A stretch of 64,000 nucleotides of DNA from Salipiger sp. H15 (GTDB lineage: Bacteria > Pseudomonadota > Alphaproteobacteria > Rhodobacterales > Rhodobacteraceae). The translations under genes were made by a program, and so were the position numbers. How positions within the stretch are numbered: the stretch's first letter is position 1; every line of letters starts with the position of its first letter. A model generated the notes under the pieces. The model was given only the letters and a program-made list of their open reading frames with translations. It was not told the origin of the DNA and did not search any database. The stretch is from contig NZ_CP123384.1 of the NCBI RefSeq assembly GCF_040409955.1, positions 806,001-870,000 on the forward strand, in the 5' to 3' direction. Positions 54,758 to 64,000 of this stretch are shown in pieces.

Positions 54758-55333
54758 TTACGTCCGGTGCGCGCCCGGCACCCAGAGCACGTCGGCCCGG
54801 CCGCCGTCATTGGCCATGCGCGCCGCGCAGAAGAACCAGTCGCTGAGCCGGTTGAGGTACTTCACCGCGTGGATGTTCACCTCCTCCGACGCCGCCAGCT
54901 CGACCGCGCGGCGCTCGGCGCGGCGCGCCACGGTGCGGCACTGGTGCAGGAAGGCCGAGGCGGGCGAGCCGCCGGGCAGCACGAAGCTGCGCAGCGGCTC
55001 GAGCTGCGCGGTCATCCCGTCCATCTCGGCCTCGAGTCGCTCGACCTGCGCCTGCGTGACGCGCAGGACCGGGTAGCCGGCCTCGGCGTCGCGGGCCATG
55101 TCGGGGCGGCCGAGGTCGGAGCCGAGGTCGAAGAGATCGTTCTGGATCCGCGCCAGCGCCGCGTCGAGATCGCCCTCGGCGTGCAGCCGCGCGAGGCCGA
55201 CCACCGAATTGAGCTCGTCCACCGTGCCGTAGCTCTCGACCCGCGCGCAGTACTTGGGCACGCGGGTGCCGTCGACCAGCGCGGTGTCGCCCTTGTCGCC
55301 GGTGCGGGTGTAGATCTTGTTCAGCACGATCAT
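54758..55333 (-). CDS. PduO-type cob(I)alamin adenosyltransferase
   Basis: Makes adenosylcobalamin from cob(I)alamin and ATP. The 191-aa protein has the PduO/ACA motif NKIYTRTGDKGDTALVDG (ATP loop), SYGTVDELNS and the C-terminal VKYLNRLSDWFFCAAR. The ATG at 55333 is 2 bases beyond the stop of the HIG1-type gene, so they are coupled. The enzyme implies that the cell uses adenosylcobalamin. Confidence 0.95.
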   Translation of the reverse strand: MIVLNKIYTRTGDKGDTALVDGTRVPKYCARVESYGTVDELNSVVGLARLHAEGDLDAALARIQNDLFDLGSDLGRPDMARDAEAGYPVLRVTQAQVERLEAEMDGMTAQLEPLRSFVLPGGSPASAFLHQCRTVARRAERRAVELAASEEVNIHAVKYLNRLSDWFFCAARMANDGGRADVLWVPGAHRT

Positions 55334-55335
55334 CG

Positions 55336-55536
55336 TCAGCTTCTCCGGACGAGGACGAACACGAGGATCAGCACCACCGCGACGAATTGCGCGATGATGC
55401 GCCAGCGCATCGCCTTGTTGGCGTATTTCTTGTTGAACTCCCCGCCCTTGGCAAAGGAGCCGATGCCGAAGAGCAGGATGCCGACAACCGCCAGCATCAC
55501 CACGGCCACGACCAGAAACAGCGGATCCTTCTGCAT
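55336..55536 (-). CDS. Twin-transmembrane HIG1-type small protein
   Basis: A 66-aa membrane protein with two helices (FLVVAVVMLAVVGILLFGI and IIAQFVAVVLILVFVLV) joined by GSFAKGGEFNKKYANKAMRWR. This is the pattern of HIG1-domain 'twin transmembrane helix small proteins' of alphaproteobacteria, related to mitochondrial respiratory supercomplex factors. Its location next to cobalamin and SDR genes is conserved in the group as I recall it. Confidence 0.9.
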   Translation of the reverse strand: MQKDPLFLVVAVVMLAVVGILLFGIGSFAKGGEFNKKYANKAMRWRIIAQFVAVVLILVFVLVRRS

Positions 55537-55622
55537 TGTGCAGCCTCCCTATCCTCGATGACCCCACATAGCCGCTTCGCCGGCAAAAGCGAAGGACGCG
55601 CGGCTGCGACCTTGGCGCGCGC

Positions 55623-56495
55623 TCAGCGCGAGCGGGCGATCAGCAGGTCGAGGAGCCGGGTCGGCAGCAGCCGGCGCAGCGTGCCCATGATATGCGTCGC
55701 GGTGGTCACGTAGTAGCGCGGTGCGGGACGCTCGCTTTCCAGCGCGCGGATCAGCTTTTCGGTGACCGCGGAGCCCGGCAGCTCGAAGGTGTCGGGCTTG
55801 CCGCCCGAGGGGGCATAGAGCCGCTTCAAAAGCGAGCCCTCGTATTGCGCGCGGCGCGGGCTCGCCTGCCAGTCCACCCAGCGTTCGAAATGCGGGACGG
55901 AATTGGCGCGGATGCGCGAGGTGATCGGGCCGGGCTCGAGCAGGATCACCCGGATCGGCGTGTCCGACATCTCGATGCGCAGAACGTCGGTCAGCCCCTC
56001 GAGCGCGTGCTTGGTCGAGACATAGGCGCCGCGCCAGGGCATCGGCACGATGCCGAGCACCGAGGAGCAGTTGATGATCCGCCCGTGACCCTGCGCACGC
56101 ATCACCGGGATCACCTTGCGGGTGAGCGTGTGCCAGCCGAAGAGGTTGACCTCGAAGATCTCGCGCAGCGCATCGGTCGGCAGGTCCTCGAGCGCCCCGG
56201 GCACCGCGTGGGCGCCGTTGTTGTAGAGCGCGTCGAGCCGGCCGCCGGTCGCCGCCAGCACCTCCGCGAGGGCCGCGTCCATCGAGGACTCGTCGGTGTA
56301 GTCGAGGCGCGGGCTCTCGAAGCCGAGAAGCCGCATGCGGGCGCAGTCCTCCTCCTTGCGGCAGCTGGCGAAGACGCGCCAGCCGCGGGCGCGCAACCCG
56401 CGCGCCGCCGCCTCGCCGATGCCCGAGGAGCAACCGGTGATGAGGATGGATCGTTCGGAAGTTTTCGCCGAAGTCTCGGCTGTGCCCTGCGCCAT
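55623..56495 (-). CDS. SDR family oxidoreductase
   Basis: A 290-aa short-chain dehydrogenase/reductase with a Rossmann start (LITGCSSGIGEAAARGLRARGW), the structural NNGAHAV and the catalytic Ser-Tyr-Lys in SSVLGIVPMPWRGAYVSTKHALEGL. NADP preference and substrate cannot be told. It lies 86 bases upstream of the HIG1-type gene on the same strand. Confidence 0.92.
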   Translation of the reverse strand: MAQGTAETSAKTSERSILITGCSSGIGEAAARGLRARGWRVFASCRKEEDCARMRLLGFESPRLDYTDESSMDAALAEVLAATGGRLDALYNNGAHAVPGALEDLPTDALREIFEVNLFGWHTLTRKVIPVMRAQGHGRIINCSSVLGIVPMPWRGAYVSTKHALEGLTDVLRIEMSDTPIRVILLEPGPITSRIRANSVPHFERWVDWQASPRRAQYEGSLLKRLYAPSGGKPDTFELPGSAVTEKLIRALESERPAPRYYVTTATHIMGTLRRLLPTRLLDLLIARSR

Positions 56496-56573
56496 CGTGC
56501 CTGCCCTGCCCGTCTTGCCTGTTTCCCCGACGGGATAGGCGAGCCGGGCGGCGGGGGCAATCGCGCAGCGGGC

Positions 56574-57137
56574 TCAGTCGGCCGCGGCGCTGAGGTAGGC
56601 GTCGAACATCCAGCCGGCGGTGCCGCCGTTGCGGGCCTGCAGCTTCACCCAGCCGTCGCCCGGGTCGGAGAGGATCTCGACCTCGTCGCCCTCGGCGAGC
56701 TGGCCGACCACCGAGTAGCCGGTGCCCGGCCCGTAGCGCAGGTTGACCCGCGTGCCGGTGACCCGGCGCAGGTCGCCGGAGTCGGGCTCGGCAGCCGCTG
56801 CGGCGGCGGGCGCCGCGACCGGGGTCGCGCTTTCCGGCTCGAAACTGGCGGAGATCGGCTGGGCCGGCACCGCGGCAAGGGCGACGTCGATCACGTCGGG
56901 CCTGGCGGGTGCTGGCGAAGGCGAATCGGAGGCGGAGACGTCGGCCAGCGAGGCGGTGCTGGCGCGGGTGACCTCGGGCAGGGTCGCGGGGCGCGCATTG
57001 GCCGGGGTCGCGAAGCCGCCGGCGAGCAGGTTCGGCAGGTTTACCGTGTTGGTTCCCGGCTCGAAATCACCGCCGCCGGAGAGCGAGTACCAGGCCCAGC
57101 CCAGCAGGGCGAAGGTGAGAACGATGAAACTTTTCAT
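56574..57137 (-). CDS. Membrane-anchored SH3-domain protein
   Basis: A 187-aa protein with an N-terminal helix (IVLTFALLGWAWYSL), a Pro/Ala-rich linker to about residue 120, and a bacterial SH3 domain: RVNLRYGPGTGYSVVGQLAEGDEVEILSD then GWVKLQARNGGTAGWMFDAYL. Such proteins bind peptidoglycan or peptides in the envelope. It is divergent from parC. Confidence 0.9.
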   Translation of the reverse strand: MKSFIVLTFALLGWAWYSLSGGGDFEPGTNTVNLPNLLAGGFATPANARPATLPEVTRASTASLADVSASDSPSPAPARPDVIDVALAAVPAQPISASFEPESATPVAAPAAAAAAEPDSGDLRRVTGTRVNLRYGPGTGYSVVGQLAEGDEVEILSDPGDGWVKLQARNGGTAGWMFDAYLSAAAD

Positions 57138-57329
57138 GCTGAAATCTCCCGGACGGAATAGGGCTGGCTGAAAAGGGCCGCGAACGCACCGCTCAAATAC
57201 TCGGCGTCACGCACACCATAGTTGATTCCGGCAGGCTGCATAAGCGGAATCCGGGAAAAATCGCGCCCTCGCAGATTTCCCTCGGAGGATCGCTTGCCCG
57301 CGCTTTTCTGCGCGGGTATCACAATATGC

Positions 57330-59645
57330 ATGAATGATATCGTCGATGACCCCAACATGAACCCTCGTAACGTGGCTGAGACCCTGCGCCGGGCGATCGG
57401 CGAGCGGTACCTGACCTATGCACTGTCGACGATCATGAACCGGGCTCTTCCAGACGCCCGGGACGGGCTCAAGCCCGTGCATCGTCGTATCCTTTATGCA
57501 ATGCGCCGGCTGCGACTTAGTTCCACCGGGGGCTTCCTGAAGTCGGCAAAAATCTCCGGCGACACGATGGGGGACTTCCACCCGCACGGCGACGTGGCGA
57601 TCTACGACGCCATGGCGCGCCTCGCGCAGGACTTCACCATCCGCTACCCGCTGGTCGACGGGCAGGGCAACTTCGGCAACATCGACGGCGACAACCCGGC
57701 GGCCTCGCGCTACACCGAGGCGCGCATGACGATCATGGCCGAGGCGCTGCTGAACGGGCTCGACGAGGACGCGGTCGACTTCCGCCCGAACTACGACGGC
57801 CGCCTCGAGGAGCCGGTGGTGCTGCCGGCCTCCTACCCGAACCTGCTGGCCAACGGCGCCTCGGGGATCGCGGTGGGCATGGCGACCAACATCCCGCCGC
57901 ACAACATCGGCGAGCTGATCGACGCCTGCCTGCATCTCATCAAGTCGCCGAACGCGGCGGACGAGACGCTGCTCGGCCACGTGCCCGGACCCGACTTCCC
58001 CACCGGCGGCGTGATCGTCGAGCCGCGCGAGAACATCGCCCAGGCCTATGCGACGGGGCGCGGCTCGATCCGCCTGCGCGCCAAGTGGGAGGTCGAGGAC
58101 CTTGGCCGCGGCATGTGGCAGGCGGTGGTCACCGAGATCCCCTACCAGGTGCAGAAGTCCAAGCTGGTCGAGCGGCTGGCCGAGCTGATCCAGACCAAGA
58201 AGGTCCCGATCCTCGCCGACATCCGCGACGAGAGCGCCGAGGACATCCGCATGGTGCTCGAGCCGAAGACCAAGAACGTCGACCCCGACGTGCTGATGAA
58301 CATGCTGTTCCGCAACTCGGATCTGGAGATCCGCTTCTCGCTGAACATGAACGTGCTGATCGACGGGGTGACGCCGAAGGTCTGCTCGCTGAAGGAGGTG
58401 CTGCGCGCCTTCCTCGACTTCCGGCGCGACGTGCTCTGCCGCCGCTCGCGGCACCGGATGGAGAAGATCGACCACCGTCTCGAGGTGCTCGAAGGCCTGA
58501 TCATCGCCTTCCTCAACCTCGACCGCGTCATCGACATCATCCGCTACGACGACGATCCCAAGGCCGCGCTGATGCGCGAGGACTGGGGGCGCAAGATTGC
58601 CCGCGCCACGTCGGAGGCCGATTACGTCTCCCCCGCCCCGGTGTCGGGCGAGGAGGAGTTCGGCCTGACCGAGGTGCAGACCGAGGCCATCCTCAACATG
58701 CGCCTGCGCAGCTTGCGCCGGCTCGAGGAGATGGAACTGGTCGCCGAGCGCGATGCGCTGATGGAGGAACGTGCCGGGCTCGAGGACCTGCTGGCCAGCG
58801 AGGATCTGCAGTGGAAGAGCATCTCGGGCGAGCTGCGCGAGGTGAAGAAGGCTTTCACCAAGGGGCTCGAGCGCGGTGCCCGCCTGACCACCTTCGCCGA
58901 GGCCGGCGAGGTCGAGGACGTGCCGCTGGAAGCGATGATCGAGCGCGAGCCGATCACCGTGGTCTGCTCGCAGATGGGCTGGATCCGCGCGATGAAGGGC
59001 CATATCGACCTCGGCTCCGAGCTGAAGTTCAAGGACGGCGACGGCCCGCGCTTCACCTTCCACGCCGAGACCACCGACCGGCTGCTGGTGTTCGGATCGA
59101 ACGGGCGCTTCTACACGCTCTCGGCCGCCAACCTGCCCGGCGGGCGCGGCATGGGCGAGCCGCTGCGGCTGATGGTCGACCTGCCCAACGAGGCGCAGAT
59201 CATCGACATCTTCGCCCATGTGCCCGACCGCAAGCTGCTGGTCGCCTCGTCGGCCGGTGACGGCTTCCTCGTCCCCGAGACCGAGGTGCTGGCGCAGACC
59301 CGCGCCGGCAAGCAGGTGCTGAACGTGCGCGACGACGTGTTCGCGAAGATCTGCAAGCCGGTGCAGGGCGATGCCGTCGCCGTGGTCGGCGAGAACCGCA
59401 AGGTGCTGGTCTTCATGCTCGACGAGCTGCCCGAGATGGGCCGCGGCAAGGGCGTGCGGCTGCAGAAGTACAAGGATGGCGGGCTGTCCGACATCACCAC
59501 CTTCACGCTGGCCGACGGTCTCAGCTGGAAGGATCCCGCCGGGCGCACGCGCACCGAATCCGACCTTTCCGAGTGGATCGCCAAGCGCGCCACCTCGGGC
59601 CGGATGGCGCCGCGGGGCTTCCCGAGGGACAACACCTTCACCTGA
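57330..59645 (+). CDS. parC: DNA topoisomerase IV subunit A
   Basis: A 771-aa breakage-reunion subunit that separates replicated chromosomes. The N-terminal domain has [29 protein letters not shown], and the active-site Tyr is in [11 protein letters not shown]. Five-bladed beta-propeller-type repeats follow from about residue 490. It is shorter than GyrA and lacks the GyrA box, so ParC is favoured. The ATG at 57330 has no ribosome-binding site; an in-frame TTG at 57294 has GGAGG 5 bases upstream and would add 12 residues. Confidence 0.93.
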   Translation: MNDIVDDPNMNPRNVAETLRRAIGERYLTYALSTIMNRALPDARDGLKPVHRRILYAMRRLRLSSTGGFLKSAKISGDTMGDFHPHGDVAIYDAMARLAQDFTIRYPLVDGQGNFGNIDGDNPAASRYTEARMTIMAEALLNGLDEDAVDFRPNYDGRLEEPVVLPASYPNLLANGASGIAVGMATNIPPHNIGELIDACLHLIKSPNAADETLLGHVPGPDFPTGGVIVEPRENIAQAYATGRGSIRLRAKWEVEDLGRGMWQAVVTEIPYQVQKSKLVERLAELIQTKKVPILADIRDESAEDIRMVLEPKTKNVDPDVLMNMLFRNSDLEIRFSLNMNVLIDGVTPKVCSLKEVLRAFLDFRRDVLCRRSRHRMEKIDHRLEVLEGLIIAFLNLDRVIDIIRYDDDPKAALMREDWGRKIARATSEADYVSPAPVSGEEEFGLTEVQTEAILNMRLRSLRRLEEMELVAERDALMEERAGLEDLLASEDLQWKSISGELREVKKAFTKGLERGARLTTFAEAGEVEDVPLEAMIEREPITVVCSQMGWIRAMKGHIDLGSELKFKDGDGPRFTFHAETTDRLLVFGSNGRFYTLSAANLPGGRGMGEPLRLMVDLPNEAQIIDIFAHVPDRKLLVASSAGDGFLVPETEVLAQTRAGKQVLNVRDDVFAKICKPVQGDAVAVVGENRKVLVFMLDELPEMGRGKGVRLQKYKDGGLSDITTFTLADGLSWKDPAGRTRTESDLSEWIAKRATSGRMAPRGFPRDNTFT

Positions 59646-60011
59646 TCCAGCAAGGGCCGCAACGTGCGGCCCTTCGCTTTTGAGGGCCCCCCTGCCGCCC
59701 GGGGGCAGGTGCCTGCGAATCGACCGCGCCGCGGCTTTCGGTCGCGCAATTCCGGGCGCGAGGACAGCGCCGGCCCCCCTGCCCAAATCCGCGGCGTTTG
59801 GCAGAAACTGCCGGATTCCGTTTCCGACGCTTCGAAAATTCCCCGCGACATCGCCGCCACGCCCGGACAGTTACCTCGCGCAAACGCAGCGTCCTTTTGC
59901 TGCGCCTGCGCAAATTGGCTCTGTTTCCCCAGCGTTCACTTCGTTATCACCCCACGGGAGAACTACGAAGTGCCGCGTCCGGCGCGGCGAAACTCAGGGA
60001 GAGATCCGCTC
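59646..60011. other. Intergenic region before etfB with leader hairpin
   Basis: 366 bases between parC and etfB. After the parC terminator it holds a stem: GCGCA-aa-CGCAGC, loop GTCCTTTT, GCTGCG-cc-TGCGC (59878-59911), about 100 bases before etfB. No supported gene. The etfBA promoter is probably in the AT-richer stretch from 59912 onward, but I cannot place it firmly. Confidence 0.5.
59652..59681 (+). terminator. Terminator of parC
   Basis: AAGGGCCGC-aacgt-GCGGCCCTT followed by CGCTTTT, starting 7 bases past the parC stop. Confidence 0.9.
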
Positions 60012-60769
<758 letters not shown>

Positions 60770-60770
<1 letters not shown>

Positions 60771-61696
60771 TGGCCGTTCTCCTTCTTGCAGAGATCAACG
60801 ACGGCGCGCTGGCGCTGGACGCAACCGCCAAGGCCGTCTCCGCCGCCAAGGCGCTCGGGGACGTGACCGTTCTGGCCGCGGGCGCCTCGGCCTCCGCAGC
60901 CGCCGCCGACGCCGCCAAGATCGACGGCGTCGCCAAGGTGCTGGTCGCCGAGGACGCGCTCTACGGTCACCGCCTGGCCGAGCCGGTCGCGGCGCTGATC
61001 GTGTCGCTTGCCGGTGACTATTCGCACATCGTCGCCCCGGCGACGACCGACGCGAAGAACATCCTGCCGCGCGTCGCCGCGCTGCTCGACGCGATGATCC
61101 TGACCGACGTGACCGCCGTGGTCGACGCCGACACGTTCGAGCGCCCGATCTACGCCGGCAACGCGATCCAGACGGTCAAGTCGAAGGACGCCAAGAAGGT
61201 CATCACCTTCCGCACCTCGACCTTCGAGGCCGCCGCCTCCACCGGCTCCGCGCCGGTCGAGACCATCGGCGCGGGCGAGAACCCGGCGCTGTCCGAGTGG
61301 ATCGAGGACAAGGTTGCCGAAAGCGACCGTCCCGAACTCACCTCGGCGAAGATCGTCGTCTCGGGCGGCCGCGGCGTCGGCTCGGAAGAGGACTTCGCGC
61401 TGATCGAGAAGCTCGCCGACAAGCTCGGCGCCGCCGTGGGCGCCTCGCGCGCCGCGGTGGACTCTGGCTTCGCGCCGAATGACTGGCAGGTCGGCCAGAC
61501 CGGCAAGGTCGTGGCGCCGGACCTCTACATCGCCGTCGGCATCTCGGGCGCGATCCAGCACCTCGCCGGCATGAAGGACTCCAAGGTGATCGTCGCGATC
61601 AACAAGGACGAAGAGGCGCCGATCTTCCAGGTCGCCGACTTCGGCCTCGTCGCCGACCTCTTCACCGCCGTGCCGGAGCTGACCGAAAAGGTCTGA
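60770..61696 (+). CDS. etfA: Electron transfer flavoprotein alpha subunit
   Basis: The 308-aa FAD-binding ETF subunit. The FAD motif is in the C-terminal half: [43 protein letters not shown] and [12 protein letters not shown]. It is translated from an ATG overlapping the etfB stop. A strong terminator follows. Confidence 0.97.
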
Positions 61697-61717
61697 TCCG
61701 CCAAGGCAGAGACAGCG

Positions 61718-61750
61718 AAAGGCCCGCCCTTCCGGCGGGCCTTTTCGTTT
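61718..61750. terminator. Terminator after etfA
   Basis: AAAGGCCCGCC-cttcc-GGCGGGCCTTT with TTTT and further T on the plus strand. It lies between convergent etfA and the glutaredoxin-MauE gene, so it may serve both. Confidence 0.92.
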
Positions 61751-62502
61751 CAGAACACCTGCCGCGCCAGCATCCAGAGCCCCATGGCGATCATCGCGAG
61801 GTTCTCGGTCAGCGACACGAAGCCAAGCGGCACATTGCTGCCGCCGCCGACGCAGGCGCATTTGAGCTCTCGTTTGTCGACGTAGACCGCCTTGATCACC
61901 GAGACCGCGCCGATGCTCCCGATGACCAGCGCCACCGGCGCGGCGAGCCATGTCAGCACGCCCGCCAGCATCAGCAGGCCCGCGCCGGCCTCGGCAAAGG
62001 GGTAGACGTAGCCGTAGCGGACATGGCGCTGCGCCAGCAGGTCGTAGTTCAGGAACATGGTCTGGAAGCTCTCGACATCCTGCAGCTTCTGCAGGCCCAG
62101 CAGCACCATGCCGAAGGCGATGAACCACTCGATCACCTGCCACGACAGCACCGTACCCAGCACCAGCCAGCCGAGCGCCAGCGCCATCAGGAAGGCGACC
62201 GAGAAGATCGCGATCACCGGGCGGTAGGAGGTGGCGCCCGGGTCGCGCACCGGCTTGCCGAGGTGGTGCCGGACATCCTCGTAACCGCCGATCCGCACGC
62301 CGCCGATGAAGGTCTGCGGCGTCGACGTGACGTCGTGGGGGCGCTGGAAGGCCTCGGTCTCTGCCTTGCTGCGCAGCGGGTGGTCATGCACCTCGAAGCC
62401 TTCGCGCTCGAGCAGGTCCCTGGTCTTGAGCCCCCAGGGGCAGAGGTGCTTCGGCATCACCATCCGGTAAAGCTCGGCGCTGCGGGTCTCGTCCTTGGGC
62501 AT
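61750..62502 (-). CDS. Glutaredoxin-MauE fusion membrane protein
   Basis: A 250-aa protein with two parts. Residues ~1-80 are a glutaredoxin-like domain ([37 protein letters not shown]), with a single Cys (CPWG) instead of CPYC. Residues ~95-250 are a four- to five-helix membrane domain of the MauE/DoxX type, with a Cys pair in [12 protein letters not shown] facing a membrane side. The fusion suggests electron transfer between cytoplasmic thiols and a membrane or periplasmic acceptor, but this is inference. AGGAGG lies 5 bases before the ATG. Confidence 0.85.
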   Translation of the reverse strand: MPKDETRSAELYRMVMPKHLCPWGLKTRDLLEREGFEVHDHPLRSKAETEAFQRPHDVTSTPQTFIGGVRIGGYEDVRHHLGKPVRDPGATSYRPVIAIFSVAFLMALALGWLVLGTVLSWQVIEWFIAFGMVLLGLQKLQDVESFQTMFLNYDLLAQRHVRYGYVYPFAEAGAGLLMLAGVLTWLAAPVALVIGSIGAVSVIKAVYVDKRELKCACVGGGSNVPLGFVSLTENLAMIAMGLWMLARQVF

Positions 62503-62707
62503 GGGAACCTCCTGCTTCGGGACCTCAACGCGCCGGACCGGCGTCCGTTTCATCGCCCCGCGTCTGCGCGCCCGTGCACCCATGCACCCGCATTGTGCGC
62601 TGGGGAGAATTGTCGTCGCGACAATCGTGCGTAGGTATGGGGCAAGGCACGGCCCCTCCTCCCCTCCGGGCCGACCCGAACAATTCATTCCCGGAAGGAC
62701 ACCTCCC

Positions 62708-63283
62708 ATGTCGCTCAAAGTTAAAATCATCCTCGGCTCCACCCGCCCGGGCCGCATCGTGCCGATCGTCGGCAAATGGGTCGAAGAGATCGCCAAGCAG
62801 CAGAACGGTTTCGACGTCGAAGTCGTCGACCTGAAGGAAATCAACCTGCCGCTGCTCGACGAGGCCGGCCACCCGCGCGCCCAGGCCTACGAGCACGAGC
62901 ACACCAAGAAATGGGCCGCCAAGGTCGCCGAGGCCGATGCCTTCGTCTTCCTGACCCCGGAATACAACAGCTTCCCCTCGGCCGCCCTGGTCAACGCCAT
63001 CCAGGCACTCGCCGTGGAGTGGGAGCGCAAGGTCGCGGCCGTGGTCAGCTACGGCGGCGTTTCGGGCGGCATGCGTGCCGCGCAGGAGCTGCGCCAGCTG
63101 CTGGTCAACATGAACGTCATGGCCCTGCCGCAGTCGGTGCCGGTGCCCTTCGTGTTCAACTACATCGGCGAGGACGGCGTGCTGCGCCCCGAGCAGCCGG
63201 TGGTCGACGGCCTGCGCGGCATGTTCAAGGAGCTGACGGTCTGGGCCGAGGCGCTGAAGCCCGCCCGCGCCGAAGCCGCCTGA
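62708..63283 (+). CDS. NADPH-dependent FMN reductase
   Basis: A 191-aa flavodoxin-fold reductase with the FMN phosphate loop IILGSTRPGRI and the isoalloxazine-contact segment FLTPEYNSFPSAALVNAIQ. It is expected to use NADPH to reduce FMN, quinones or chromate. It is divergent from the glutaredoxin-MauE gene and followed by a terminator. Confidence 0.92.
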   Translation: MSLKVKIILGSTRPGRIVPIVGKWVEEIAKQQNGFDVEVVDLKEINLPLLDEAGHPRAQAYEHEHTKKWAAKVAEADAFVFLTPEYNSFPSAALVNAIQALAVEWERKVAAVVSYGGVSGGMRAAQELRQLLVNMNVMALPQSVPVPFVFNYIGEDGVLRPEQPVVDGLRGMFKELTVWAEALKPARAEAA

Positions 63284-63311
63284 TCCGCCCGCGATCGCCT
63301 TCCAGACGAAG

Positions 63312-63339
63312 AAACGCCCGGCCATCGGCCGGGCGTTTT
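63312..63339. terminator. Terminator after the FMN reductase gene
   Basis: AAACGCCCGGCC-atc-GGCCGGGCGTTTT, a perfect 12-bp stem with T-run, between two convergent genes and probably usable from both sides. Confidence 0.93.
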
Positions 63340-63365
63340 GCATGTCGGAAGCGGTGGTGAGACGC

Positions 63366-64000
63366 TCAGCTCGAGACCTGCTCGCGCAGGATCGAGGCGG
63401 TGAGCGAGATCATCAGGTAGATGCCCGAGAAGATCAGGAAGGCGAGGATCGTGTTCTCGAAGCTGCGCGGGTAGCTCGGATCCTCCGAGGCCACCGGCTC
63501 GACCGAGGTGGTCAGGTAGCGCGCCTGGCTCTCGGCATCGCGCCGCGCCTGTTCGAGCCGCTCGAGCGCGGTCTGCAGCATGAGGTCGCGGGTAGCGAGG
63601 TCGGCCTGCGCGAGCTGGATCTGCACCGCCTTCTCGGCCAGCGAATCCTCGCCCGTGGTGGCACTGGTCATCTGCGCGTTGAGATCGACCAGCAGCGCCT
63701 CGAGCCGCCGCACGTCGCCGCGCGCGCCCTCGACCCGGCTGTTGTTCGGACGGGCGTTGTCGAGCAGCGCCTGCAGCGTCAGCTGCTTTTCCTGCAGTTG
63801 CACCTCGACGTTGCTGATCTGCGTGCGCAGCGAGGCGATCCGGCCCTCGGGGTCGATCACCGAGCCCTGCTGCTGCAGACGCACGAGCTTTTCCTGCGCC
63901 TCCTGCCGCTCGGCCCGGGCCTCTTCCAGCCCGACATCGGCATCGGTCACCGCGTTGGAGCGCTTGCGCAGCGACAGGTTGTCGACCCGCGCCTCGGCAT
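63366..64000 (-). CDS. Capsule/polysaccharide export inner-membrane protein, C-terminal part
   Basis: The reading frame is open to the right edge, so the N-terminal part is missing. The visible ~211 residues are a long coiled coil (EARAERQEAQEKLVRLQQQ and repeats) ending in YLTTSVEPVASEDPSYPRSFENTILAFLIFSGIYLMISL, a C-terminal transmembrane helix after a Pro-rich loop. This is the KpsE/CtrB/Wzc-like polysaccharide co-polymerase pattern. The ATG/GTG at 63950 is internal, not the real start. Confidence 0.85.
   Translation of the reverse strand, partial: AEARVDNLSLRKRSNAVTDADVGLEEARAERQEAQEKLVRLQQQGSVIDPEGRIASLRTQISNVEVQLQEKQLTLQALLDNARPNNSRVEGARGDVRRLEALLVDLNAQMTSATTGEDSLAEKAVQIQLAQADLATRDLMLQTALERLEQARRDAESQARYLTTSVEPVASEDPSYPRSFENTILAFLIFSGIYLMISLTASILREQVSS

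Noticed and set aside
57207..59786. An 859-residue open frame on the minus strand across parC
   Set aside because: It is antisense to parC in a high-GC sequence, where such shadows are common. It has no recognisable protein pattern and is rich in His, Arg and Asp as expected of a reversed coding strand.

Overview
The window looks like a chromosomal segment of a marine-type alphaproteobacterium of the Rhodobacterales (Roseobacter/Rhodobacter relatives). This is inferred from the very GC-rich sequence with strong third-position GC, a general amino-acid transporter in the aapJQMP (bztABCD) order, an FnrL-type box at a cydABX operon, an IalB-like secreted protein, a twin-transmembrane HIG1-type small protein beside a PduO-type adenosyltransferase, and a parC/etfBA neighbourhood. 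I see no insertion sequence, prophage, integrase or CRISPR array. Most of the window is ordinary core genome.

Layout, left to right. 1-3.9 kb: tail of a zinc-ribbon membrane protein, a PfkB sugar kinase, dtd, an orphan TolC-like lipoprotein and a NUDIX hydrolase. 4-10.4 kb (minus): the cytochrome bd set cydD-cydC-cydA-cydB-cydX, with a perfect TTGAT-N4-ATCAA box upstream of cydA. 10.7-12.2 kb: a DUF4202 protein, a CbiX-like chelatase, a bidirectional terminator and tRNA-Arg(ACG). 12.3-15.9 kb (minus): an orphan histidine kinase, then a TVP38-type membrane protein with a MerA-like flavoprotein. 16-26.2 kb (plus): rpmH-rnpA-yidD and yidC-MOSC-yihA-argB-ferredoxin-sixA, with an ORF6N-domain gene, ttcA and an EAL protein between the two halves. 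26.6-31.3 kb (minus): the aap operon. 31.5-37.2 kb (minus): ATP12 chaperone, HAD phosphatase, RluA synthase, crcB, rarA and a DegP/Q protease. 37.4-45.1 kb: serB, asparaginase, an IalB-like protein, rlmN, an unknown protein with a structured leader, and copA-cueR behind a textbook CueR promoter. 45.1-48.9 kb: a divergent two-component module (periplasmic molybdopterin-fold protein, hybrid kinase and LuxR-type regulator). 49-52.4 kb: a ZntB-like channel, two tandem small secreted paralogues, and tuf. 52.5-64 kb: a lipoprotein, a P450, a PduO-type adenosyltransferase, a HIG1-type protein, an SDR, an SH3 protein, parC, etfBA, a glutaredoxin-MauE fusion, an FMN reductase, and the end of a polysaccharide-export protein that runs off the right edge.

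How the genes work together. CydDC exports reductant needed to assemble the CydABX quinol oxidase, which the FNR box should turn on at low oxygen. CopA and CueR form a self-contained copper-efflux circuit. YidC, YidD, RnpA and L34 belong to translation and membrane-insertion biogenesis. EtfBA feeds electrons from acyl-CoA oxidation to quinone. The less explained parts are the secreted paralogue pair (50.3-51.0 kb), the structured leader and unknown gene (41.55-42.08 kb), and the signalling module (47.6-48.9 kb). I found no clear candidate for an entirely new multi-gene system; these three are the best leads. Coordinates of hairpins and promoters come from reading the sequence by eye, and no folding or database search was run.
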